Shown here in pieces: positions 1 to 5,157 of a stretch of DNA of 6,213 bases. The translations under genes and the position numbers were made by a program. Under the pieces are notes generated by a model, which was not told the origin of the DNA, did no database searches, and saw only the letters and a program-made list of their open reading frames with translations. Origin of the DNA: Thermoplasmatota archaeon (lineage in GTDB: Archaea > Thermoplasmatota > E2 > DHVEG-1); the NCBI GenBank assembly GCA_030609445.1, contig JAUWCF010000065.1:1-6213 (forward strand). The letters are read 5' to 3'. Positions within the stretch are counted from its first letter, which is position 1. Each line of letters starts with the position of its first letter.

Positions 1-434
1 ATCCAATGACAATCCTTCAAATCATTAGGATCCAATGGCGTCTCTATGCAGCATCCGCAACTACCGTTACTTAAAGGGCCAGTCTTATCAATTATATTCT
101 GCATTAAACATTCACCTACAAATGGGTCAATGCGACTGGACTCCCGACAGGCTTCCTTATGAGTCATACCAAGTGTCTCTTGTAAAAACTTCTCAAAAAA
201 ATGATGTTTCTTAAAGTCATTCTCAATAATTGATATGGCCTGCGGATTCAGTTTCAAACCCTTTCTTAAAATATATTCTCCATAGCCCAAGACATCTAAG
301 CGTCGCATCTCTTGGAAAGCACACTCTTTAGATACACCCATTTTGTCAGCTAATAAAACAGGACCTACTGGCTCTTGGGATCCATGAAGAGCAAATATTG
401 CCCTCAAGTACTGTCTATCGCGGACTGTTAGCAC
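1..434 (-). CDS. DtxR/MntR-family metal-dependent transcriptional regulator, partial (3' end beyond window)
   Basis: Reading the minus strand from a GTG at 434 gives 144 codons with no stop up to the window edge, so the C-terminus is missing. Residues 1-60 look like a DtxR-type winged helix (VRDRQYLRAIFAL, then ADKMGVSKECAFQEMRRLDVLGYG). Residues 62-118 match the dimerisation/metal domain: H77-x3-E81 (KKHHFFEKFLQETLGM) and H92-KEAC96. Family members bind Fe(II) or Mn(II) and repress metal-homeostasis genes. By eye-alignment to DtxR, the ancillary-site ligands (H79, E83, H98) are kept as H77, E81, H92. The primary site keeps Cys (C96), but the E105/H106 pair reads S99-S100. A Cys-rich stretch follows (C126, C128, C129, C142). 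Alternative in-frame starts are TTG 446, GTG 443 and TTG 437; an in-frame stop at 459-461 limits extension. GTG 434 fits the usual N-terminus best. The gene is divergent from hypCD. The family call is firm; the sensed metal is unknown. Confidence 0.85.
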   Translation of the reverse strand, partial: MLTVRDRQYLRAIFALHGSQEPVGPVLLADKMGVSKECAFQEMRRLDVLGYGEYILRKGLKLNPQAISIIENDFKKHHFFEKFLQETLGMTHKEACRESSRIDPFVGECLMQNIIDKTGPLSNGSCGCCIETPLDPNDLKDCHW

Positions 435-446
435 CAAAAACACCAA

Positions 447-463
447 GTTAAGTAATACTTAAC
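447..463. promoter_or_regulatory. Perfect 17-bp palindrome, probable autoregulatory operator
   Basis: The sequence is GTTAAGTA-A-TACTTAAC, two perfect 8-bp arms around one base. It lies between the TATA box (467-474) and the start codons (446-434) of the divergent DtxR-family gene. A bound repressor there would block transcription initiation. DtxR-family dimers bind palindromes of similar length. The position and symmetry are seen directly; that the adjacent regulator binds it is inferred. I saw no second copy in the window. Confidence 0.6.
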
Positions 464-466
464 CAA

Positions 467-480
467 TATTTATACTTTCG
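467..480 (-). promoter_or_regulatory. BRE/TATA promoter of the DtxR-family gene
   Basis: On the minus strand this reads CGAAAG followed by TATAAATA, a near-ideal archaeal BRE plus TATA box. Its centre near 470 predicts transcription starting around 444-446, almost at the start codons. The mRNA would therefore be leaderless or nearly so. No Shine-Dalgarno sequence is visible, which agrees. Confidence 0.7.
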
Positions 481-573
481 TTTGTGTTTATGAAGAAACA
501 TAATGAGGTTGAAACGCAACAAAAAACCGTACTCCAATTTGCAACATTATCTGTAGCTAATCGACCAATCTGA

Positions 574-588
574 GCAAAATTTTATAAT
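574..588 (+). promoter_or_regulatory. BRE/TATA promoter of hypC-hypD
   Basis: GCAAAAT (BRE-like) precedes TTTATAAT at 581-588. The TATA centre near 585 predicts a transcription start around 610-613, at the GTG of hypC. The mRNA is therefore probably leaderless. No Shine-Dalgarno sequence lies before hypC, in contrast to hypD. A perfect 10-bp palindrome (590-599) sits between TATA and start. Confidence 0.6.
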
Positions 589-612
589 GTATCATGATAT
601 AGGCGCAAAATT

Positions 613-846
613 GTGTGCTTAGCAATCCCGGGTAAAATAGTAGAAATTGACAAGAACAAAGAACATGGCATCGTTGATTATGGTGATAGTACAAAGCGGA
701 AGGTAAACATCACTCTTGTTGAAGTAAAAATTGGCGATTACGTTCTTGTTCATGCTGGTTTTGCCATCCAAGTACTTGACGAAAAAGATGCAAAAGAAAC
801 ACTTGACCTATTTAGAGAGATGCTTTCTTACTCGGAGGAAATATAG
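613..846 (+). CDS. hypC: Hydrogenase maturation chaperone HypC (HypC/HupF/HoxO family)
   Basis: This 77-aa cytoplasmic protein has the diagnostic N-terminus MCLAIPGKI with the essential Cys2. A conserved block follows at about residues 41-52 (GDYVLVHAGFAI, H47), then LDEKDAKETLDLF, all typical of HypC in an OB-like small fold. The length is normal for the family. HypC works with HypD to carry the iron while the Fe(CN)2CO unit of [NiFe]-hydrogenase is assembled, then delivers it to the large-subunit precursor. The start is GTG, fixed by the need for Cys at position 2 and by the TATA spacing, which predicts a leaderless mRNA. Its TAG stop shares one base with the GTG start of hypD, so the two are surely cotranscribed and probably translationally coupled. 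No other hyp gene is visible in the window. Confidence 0.96.
   Translation: MCLAIPGKIVEIDKNKEHGIVDYGDSTKRKVNITLVEVKIGDYVLVHAGFAIQVLDEKDAKETLDLFREMLSYSEEI
834..838 (+). promoter_or_regulatory. Shine-Dalgarno site of hypD inside the hypC end
   Basis: GGAGG lies 7 bases before the GTG at 846, within the last codons of hypC. It supports GTG 846 as the true hypD start even though it overlaps the hypC stop codon by one base. Confidence 0.75.
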
Positions 847-1925
847 TGTTTCAACTTCGTGATAAAAGGCTTGCAGATGAAATTATATCGAGCATTAAGA
901 AATTGGATGTGCATCTAAAATTTATGCATGTCTGTGGAACACATCAAGATACACTGGTGAAACATGGCCTTGATTTTCTGTTTGGCGAGTGTGGCATAGA
1001 AATTAGGCAGGGGCCTGGCTGTCCTGTATGTGTTACAACCCAAAAAGAAATTGAAGAAATGCTGCTTCTTGCAAGAAAAGGCAAAATTGTGACAACATTT
1101 GGAGATATGATACGGGTTCCAGGGGAAAAAGACTCCTTGCAAAGCATGAAAGAAGAAGGATGGGACATACGAACAGTTTATGGGGTGGAAGATGCTATAT
1201 CTTTTGCTGAAAAAAACAAAGAAAAAGATGTTGTTTTTATGGCCGTTGGTTTTGAAACAACAACTCCTATGAATGCCGCTGTTTTACTTAAAAATCCTCC
1301 AGAAAATTTCTCGATTCTGTGCTGCCATCGAGTTATTCCACCTGCCCTTAAAGCAATTCTTGATATGGGTGAGTTAAAACTTGATGGCTTTATCGAACCA
1401 GGTCATGTTTCTGCAATTATTGGATCAAAACCATATGAATTTATCAGTAAAGATTATAGTGTCCCACAGGTGGTTGCTGGTTTTGAACCTCTTGATCTTC
1501 TCATGGCTGTTTGGATGCTTGTCCAACAGATACAACGAGGAGATGCAAAAGTTGAGAATGAATACATGCGTGTAGTAACAGAAGAAGGAAATGTTAAGGC
1601 CCAACAAGTAATTGATGAGGTTTTTGAGCTTTGTGATGTGAAATGGAGAGGTTTTCCTACAATTCCTGAATCTGGCTTAAAATTGCGAGATAAGTTTGAG
1701 GAATATGACGCAAGAAAGAAGTTTGAGGATGCTCTTGAAGAGATTAAAGATAAAGAGTTTACAGAACCTGCAGGATGTCGTTGCGGAGAAGTACTACGAG
1801 GTCTTATTTCTTCGAAAGAATGCCCGCTTTTTGGTAAAAAATGCCTACCAAATAACCCTATTGGTCCATGTATGGTTAGCGTTGAGGGTAGTTGCAATAT
1901 TGAATACAGATATACAACGAAATAA
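846..1925 (+). CDS. hypD: Hydrogenase maturation Fe-S protein HypD
   Basis: This 359-aa protein is close to the usual HypD length (about 360-375). HypD is a cytoplasmic [4Fe-4S] protein that, with HypC, forms the scaffold on which CN and CO ligands are attached to iron for [NiFe]-hydrogenases. All family signatures are present: CGTHQ (C30), GPGCPVC (C59, C62), GFETTTP (135-141) and PGHVSAIIG (from 185). The C-terminal cluster-binding region carries C311, C313 (GCRCG), C326, C333, C342 and C350 (IGPCMVSVEGSC). No key Cys is missing, so the protein should be functional. The GTG start overlaps the hypC stop and has a good GGAGG site 7 bases upstream. hypE, hypF, hypA/B and hydrogenase structural genes are not in the window. 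Antisense open frames over this gene are shadows. Confidence 0.97.
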   Translation: MFQLRDKRLADEIISSIKKLDVHLKFMHVCGTHQDTLVKHGLDFLFGECGIEIRQGPGCPVCVTTQKEIEEMLLLARKGKIVTTFGDMIRVPGEKDSLQSMKEEGWDIRTVYGVEDAISFAEKNKEKDVVFMAVGFETTTPMNAAVLLKNPPENFSILCCHRVIPPALKAILDMGELKLDGFIEPGHVSAIIGSKPYEFISKDYSVPQVVAGFEPLDLLMAVWMLVQQIQRGDAKVENEYMRVVTEEGNVKAQQVIDEVFELCDVKWRGFPTIPESGLKLRDKFEEYDARKKFEDALEEIKDKEFTEPAGCRCGEVLRGLISSKECPLFGKKCLPNNPIGPCMVSVEGSCNIEYRYTTK

Positions 1926-1992
1926 AACCATTTATCAAAATGTAAAGATAGATCAATTATTCAGAACTCGATAGTTTAATCCATATTTGACA

Positions 1993-2095
1993 TACTTGTT
2001 TTTCTGTTTCATCTATAGTATTCTAAAACGTGATAGTCATTTCAAAAAATGTTTTCACTGTCAACTAGTCCAACCAATTATTTTAAAAACAAGTA
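1993..2095. repeat. 11-bp perfect inverted repeat in the hypD-iscU gap
   Basis: TACTTGTTTTT (1993-2003) is the exact reverse complement of AAAAACAAGTA (2085-2095), separated by 81 bases. The right arm overlaps the TATA-like element proposed for iscU. The gap itself (1926-2134) contains no open frame or RNA gene I can support. The arms are low-complexity, so the pairing may be chance; a regulatory hairpin or a small transcript is possible. Confidence 0.3.
2081..2088 (+). promoter_or_regulatory. Possible TATA box of the iscU-like gene
   Basis: TTTTAAAA follows a CCAATTA stretch. The predicted transcription start near 2110 would leave a leader of about 25 bases containing GGAAGG (2122-2127), a Shine-Dalgarno-like site 7 bases before the ATG. 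The TATA match is weaker than those of the neighbouring genes. Confidence 0.4.
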
Positions 2096-2134
2096 GCCTA
2101 TCCATTAAAAGGTTTTGTAACGGAAGGTAGTAAT

Positions 2135-2518
2135 ATGGAACCAATGGGCTATAGTAAAAAAGTCATGGAACATTTCATGAATCCAAGAAATGTAGGCGTC
2201 ATAAAAAACCCTGATGGATACGGAAAAGTTGGAAATCCGGTCTGCGGAGACGTTATGGAGATTTTTATCAAAGTTAAAGATGACATTATTACCGATATAA
2301 AGTTTAAAACATTTGGTTGTGGCTCTGCAATTGCTACCAGCAGCATGGTCACCGAACTTGCTAAAGGAAAACATGTAGATGTGGCAATGAAAATGACTCG
2401 CGATGATGTAGCAGATGAACTTAACGGGCTCCCTCCGCAGAAGATGCATTGTTCTAATTTGGCTGCTAATGCTTTACATGAAGCGGTAAAGGATTATAAA
2501 AAGAAGAAAAGAAAATAG
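2135..2518 (+). CDS. iscU: IscU/NifU-type iron-sulfur cluster assembly scaffold
   Basis: This 127-aa protein is the size of a single-domain IscU. It begins with YSKKVMEHFMNPRNVG, typical of the family. The cluster ligands sit almost exactly at E. coli IscU positions: C37 (NPVCGD, with D39), C62 (FGCGSAIATSS), and H105-C106 (KMHCSNLAANAL). IscU proteins assemble [2Fe-2S] or [4Fe-4S] clusters from iron and sulfide supplied by a cysteine desulfurase and pass them to apo-proteins. The LPPVK chaperone-recognition motif reads LPPQK (99-103). The C-terminus is a Lys-rich tail. ATG 2135 is supported by GGAAGG upstream; Met4 is an alternative. No iscS, sufBC or hscA/B gene is visible here, so it may serve partners encoded elsewhere, possibly including the [4Fe-4S] protein HypD. 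The symbol reflects family, not proven orthology. Confidence 0.93.
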   Translation: MEPMGYSKKVMEHFMNPRNVGVIKNPDGYGKVGNPVCGDVMEIFIKVKDDIITDIKFKTFGCGSAIATSSMVTELAKGKHVDVAMKMTRDDVADELNGLPPQKMHCSNLAANALHEAVKDYKKKKRK

Positions 2519-2583
2519 TTCGCTCTCTTGTAAAATAAAGTGAGGGAATAAGGCAATCACCATATTTTTCTCAAGTATTGTAG

Positions 2584-2641
2584 ACTTATATGCATTAGCG
2601 AGTAACATTTATATACTATGTAACAAATATTTATATGCTAT
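2584..2641 (+). promoter_or_regulatory. Promoter region of the C25 peptidase with three spaced TATA-like elements
   Basis: TTATAT occurs at 2586-2591, 2609-2614 and 2631-2636, with offsets of 23 and 22 bases. The last two lie in a 13-bp direct repeat (2607-2619 and 2629-2641, 12 of 13 identical: ATTTATATACTAT and ATTTATATGCTAT). The third element best fits the gene, with a predicted start near 2659 and a leader of about 20 bases. The others may be alternative promoters or activator/repressor sites. Confidence 0.5.
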
Positions 2642-2678
2642 ATAATAAACAAAATAATACAGTAACTAGGGAAATAAT

Positions 2679-4580
2679 ATGAAAAAAATAATACCAATAC
2701 TAGTAATAGGATTTTTAGTCCTTAGCGGGCTTGGATCTGCTGCAACAAATGACAGCCAAACAATACATACGATTTTGGACTCGGTCACTTCTTCAGAACC
2801 AACAATAAAAGACAATGGAAAGCATATGACAATTGAGCTAGAAGAAACAACGTCACATTTAATTGGAGAAGGTAAACCTGATTTACCTGTTGTCACTAAA
2901 ACATACACTTTTCCATCTGGAACAAAAATTGAAGATGTAGAAGTTACGTTTTCAGAACCATATGAACAAATTATTTCAAAAGATATTAAACCTGCATGTG
3001 TACCTCAGTACATTTCAACAGAACTTACTAAAAAGACAGCGCAAAACACAGGAGAAAGCAGAGATATCTATTCGAAAGAAAAGATCTATCCGGAAAAACG
3101 TTTTACCTACAATACTGGTGCTGGTTTAGATCATGGAGAACATGTCATATTTCTCTCTGTTCATTTTTGTCCAATGTCATACAATCCTTCAGAAAATACT
3201 CTAAGCATTAGTGATAATGCAAATATTGAAATTACATATAAGCAACCTAGTAATCCAATCGTTTCAGGAGATGATTATGACCTTCTTATCATTACTCCCT
3301 CTGAATTCTCAGATGAACTTCAGCCATTAGTAGATCATAAGAACAACAATGGTATATCAACAAAACTTGTTACACTTGATGAAATTCCATCTCACGGGGC
3401 AGACAAGCAAGAACACATTAAATACTTCATAAAAGACGCATTTGAAGATTGGGGGATCACCTATGTTCTTCTCGTTGGAAGCGGTGTTGCAGGAGAAGAA
3501 AAGTTTCCTGTGAGAAACGCATGGGTTGCTTCTGGAAGTTATGAGTCGTATTTTCCAAGTGATCTCTATTATGCAGATATCTATGATGGATACATGGATT
3601 TTTCTGATTGGGATGCCGATAACGATGGTAGATATGCTGAATATCCAGATGATAACAACGCAGTAGACATGTATCCTGATGTGTATCTAGGCAGACTTGC
3701 CTGTAACGATGAATCTGAAGTCAAAAATGTCGTAAGAAAAATCATCAACTTTATGGACCATAATAAAGTAATGAAAAAAATAGTACAGATGGGAGGGGAC
3801 ACATTTACCGATGATCCTGACGGCGTCTATGAAGGAGAATATTGTAACAAGGCAGTAATGTATAATCTACCTGGATATAGTACTGAACAACTATGGGGAT
3901 CAAACGGACAACTATCCAAGATCAACATAATAAAAGCGATCAACAGGGGTGTTGATTTTGTTGACTTCTCAGGACATGGAAGCTATATGAGTTGGGCCAC
4001 CCACCCTCCAAAAGATGACAGTCGTTGGATACCAGATGATGGAAAATATAATGGTTTTCTCCACATAAACGTTCCTTGGCTTTTTAATTCTAAAAAACTA
4101 CCCGTTGTCTTTCTTAACGCCTGTTCATGTAATAAGTTTTCAGAATCGCCAGACTGCCTTGGTTGGTCATTTGTCCAAAGCAGCTATGGTGGCGCTATAG
4201 CTTCATATGGTGCATCTGGGATAGGATATGGCATTCAGGGTACTGCAGAACCTGAACGAGTTTTTGGATGGATGAATGTACACACATTAAAAGGACTATA
4301 TGAAGATAAAATTTTAGGGGACGTTTGGGGAAGTTGCATTGAGGAATATTATAATACGTTTTACTATGATCTTGAGGATTCTGACTACAAGACACTTTAT
4401 GAATATGCTTTGTTTGGCGATCCGTCTCTTGCAATAGAAACTGGTCTTGACCCAGAAAGCGAAGGTGTATTTTTCCAATCAGCGCCACTCCTACGTATCT
4501 TAGAGAGACTCATGGATCGTTTTCCACTGTTGGAAAGAATGCTTTCGTTCCCACTTCTTAGCAGACTGTTCAATCTATAG
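2679..4580 (+). CDS. Secreted gingipain-like cysteine peptidase (MEROPS family C25)
   Basis: This 633-aa exported protein probably degrades extracellular protein. Residues 1-22 form a Sec signal peptide (MKKIIPILVIGFLVLSGLG, cleavage near A21/A22). Residues about 25-195 resemble the beta-rich C25 propeptide region. The catalytic caspase-like domain starts near 199 (DYDLLIITPSEF) and ends near FGDPSL (579-584). The catalytic pair is probably H433 (DFSGHG) and C482 (FLNACSCNKF); a second Cys, C484, is adjacent. D310-x-D312-x-D314-x-D316-G is a Ca-loop-like motif in the segment before PDVYLGRLA. The C-terminal 33 residues repeat PLL-x-R-x-L and lack a PGF-CTERM anchor. ATG 2679 follows a weak AGGGA site; the signal peptide fixes the start. 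The gene is probably monocistronic, with its own promoter and a T-rich terminator. Family assignment is firm. Cleavage specificity (Arg, Lys or other) cannot be read from sequence alone. Confidence 0.92.
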   Translation: MKKIIPILVIGFLVLSGLGSAATNDSQTIHTILDSVTSSEPTIKDNGKHMTIELEETTSHLIGEGKPDLPVVTKTYTFPSGTKIEDVEVTFSEPYEQIISKDIKPACVPQYISTELTKKTAQNTGESRDIYSKEKIYPEKRFTYNTGAGLDHGEHVIFLSVHFCPMSYNPSENTLSISDNANIEITYKQPSNPIVSGDDYDLLIITPSEFSDELQPLVDHKNNNGISTKLVTLDEIPSHGADKQEHIKYFIKDAFEDWGITYVLLVGSGVAGEEKFPVRNAWVASGSYESYFPSDLYYADIYDGYMDFSDWDADNDGRYAEYPDDNNAVDMYPDVYLGRLACNDESEVKNVVRKIINFMDHNKVMKKIVQMGGDTFTDDPDGVYEGEYCNKAVMYNLPGYSTEQLWGSNGQLSKINIIKAINRGVDFVDFSGHGSYMSWATHPPKDDSRWIPDDGKYNGFLHINVPWLFNSKKLPVVFLNACSCNKFSESPDCLGWSFVQSSYGGAIASYGASGIGYGIQGTAEPERVFGWMNVHTLKGLYEDKILGDVWGSCIEEYYNTFYYDLEDSDYKTLYEYALFGDPSLAIETGLDPESEGVFFQSAPLLRILERLMDRFPLLERMLSFPLLSRLFNL

Positions 4581-4598
4581 TGCTACATAGTGCATATT

Positions 4599-4620
4599 CT
4601 CCTTTTTCTTTTTTATTTTT
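4599..4620 (+). terminator. T-rich transcription terminator after the C25 gene
   Basis: About 20 bases after the stop codon lies a 22-base pyrimidine tract, nearly all T (three C's and one A after the initial CTCC). Archaeal RNA polymerase terminates on such T-tracts without a strong hairpin, and no convincing hairpin precedes it. Its position between two genes that each have a TATA box supports the call. Confidence 0.6.
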
Positions 4621-4673
4621 GAATATTTTTAAGCACCCCCATATTTTTAGATTGTACTGTGCTAACAATTAAC

Positions 4674-4681
4674 TTTATATA
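4674..4681 (+). promoter_or_regulatory. TATA box of the winged-helix regulator gene
   Basis: TTTATATA is a strong archaeal TATA match. It predicts a transcription start near 4703, downstream of the GTG at 4684 and the ATG at 4699. Those two upstream starts would then lie outside the mRNA, which supports the TTG start at 4729. Confidence 0.6.
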
Positions 4682-4715
4682 GTGTGAATGCTTTACACAT
4701 GTTAATAAGTAACCA

Positions 4716-4720
4716 GGAGG
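4716..4720 (+). promoter_or_regulatory. Shine-Dalgarno site that decides the TTG start
   Basis: GGAGG (within AGGAGGAG) ends 8 bases before the TTG at 4729. It is the strongest ribosome-binding match in the window and would be wasted inside the coding region if translation began at 4684 or 4699. Confidence 0.7.
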
Positions 4721-4728
4721 AGAATAAT

Positions 4729-5049
4729 TTGGTAGAAACAATTAAGGAAAAAACTTTTATTACAAGCGTTGCAAGAAAAGAAATAGATCTTCTCAGCAGA
4801 CACATCGACGTTCTCACAACTGTACGAGATCATGGACCCATAGGAATCATACGACTTTCACAGGTAACAGGTCAACCACAACATATAATAAGATACTCGT
4901 TAAGAACACTAGAAAAGGGAGGTGTAATAAAACCCTCACCAAACGGAGCAGTAATCACCGATAAAATACATGAAGCATTAGGAACGTTGGAATCCACCTT
5001 TGATGAAATAAGTACGACGATGAATGACCTAAAAAAGAAAATAAAATAG
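4729..5049 (+). CDS. Small winged-helix transcriptional regulator (start TTG 4729)
   Basis: From TTG 4729 the protein is 106 aa; a start at GTG 4684 would give 121 aa with a poorly conserved-looking 15-residue lead. Residues about 23-70 form a helix-turn-helix with wing: HIDVLTTVRDHGPIGIIRLS, then TGQPQHIIRYSLRTLEKGGVIKPSPNGAVITD. The phrases GPIGIIRLS and RYSLRTLE-x-GG-x-I are, as I recall, typical of small predicted regulators widespread in Euryarchaeota; their targets are mostly unknown. Residues about 80-106 form a charged helix (ALGTLESTFDEISTTMNDLKKKIK) that may mediate dimerisation. No ligand-binding domain or metal-ligand cluster is visible, so it is probably a DNA-binding protein acting alone as a dimer. 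It lies between two genes for secreted proteins on the same strand and might regulate one of them, but this is only positional inference. Confidence 0.75.
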   Translation: MVETIKEKTFITSVARKEIDLLSRHIDVLTTVRDHGPIGIIRLSQVTGQPQHIIRYSLRTLEKGGVIKPSPNGAVITDKIHEALGTLESTFDEISTTMNDLKKKIK

Positions 5050-5050
5050 A

Positions 5051-5062
5051 AAAAAGCTTTTT
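5051..5062. terminator. Short A5GCT5 palindrome after the regulator gene, possible weak terminator
   Basis: AAAAAGCTTTTT is a perfect 12-bp palindrome immediately after the stop codon of the winged-helix gene. It could act as a weak T-tract terminator, but the tract is only five T's and the loop is too tight for a hairpin. Low support. Confidence 0.25.
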
Positions 5063-5103
5063 AAATCAAAGAACTGAGGCGAATTGTTCAAAATCTAGCA
5101 ATA

Positions 5104-5113
5104 TTTTTAAATA
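5104..5113 (+). promoter_or_regulatory. TATA box of the PKD-domain protein gene
   Basis: TTTTTAAATA has its centre near 5109 and predicts a start near 5135, leaving a leader of about 23 bases that contains AGGAGA (5145-5150), 7 bases before the ATG. The nearer CTTTAAAATA at 5131-5140 would place the start inside the coding region and is less likely. Confidence 0.5.
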
Positions 5114-5157
5114 GGAGTAGTAAATAAGCCCTTTAAAATAAATTAGGAGAAAGAATT

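Noticed and set aside
490..573. 27-codon ATG open frame between the divergent promoters
   Set aside because: It has no ribosome-binding site, no suitably spaced TATA box and no recognisable sequence; it is more likely part of the regulatory gap.
1454..1897. 147-aa antisense frame over hypD
   Set aside because: It lies wholly opposite a confidently identified gene, has a Ser/Thr-rich shadow-like composition and no promoter signals.
1696..1974. 92-aa same-strand frame overlapping the hypD end
   Set aside because: It is an out-of-frame shadow of the hypD cysteine-rich C-terminus. The in-frame hypD reading is complete with all conserved Cys, so no frameshift is needed.
1926..2134. Search for a tRNA or other structured RNA in the hypD-iscU gap
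   Set aside because: No T-arm-like GGTTCGAATC motif or GC-rich stems; the AT content and lack of compact structure argue against it.
2523..2544. Possible hairpin terminator after iscU (CTCTCTT with AAGTGAG)
   Set aside because: One of seven stem pairs is mismatched and no T-tract follows the stem; too weak to call.
2607..2641. The TATA direct repeat as a CRISPR or mobile-element fragment
   Set aside because: Only two 13-bp units with TATA-box content, no spacers of CRISPR size, and no transposase or cas gene in the window.
4122..4130. CSC at the C25 active site as a metal-binding motif
   Set aside because: The context (LNACSCNKF) matches the C25 catalytic Cys motif; no companion Cys/His ligands are arranged for a metal site.
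4195..4488. 97-aa antisense frame within the C25 gene
   Set aside because: Opposite the coding region of a well-supported peptidase, with no recognisable motif.
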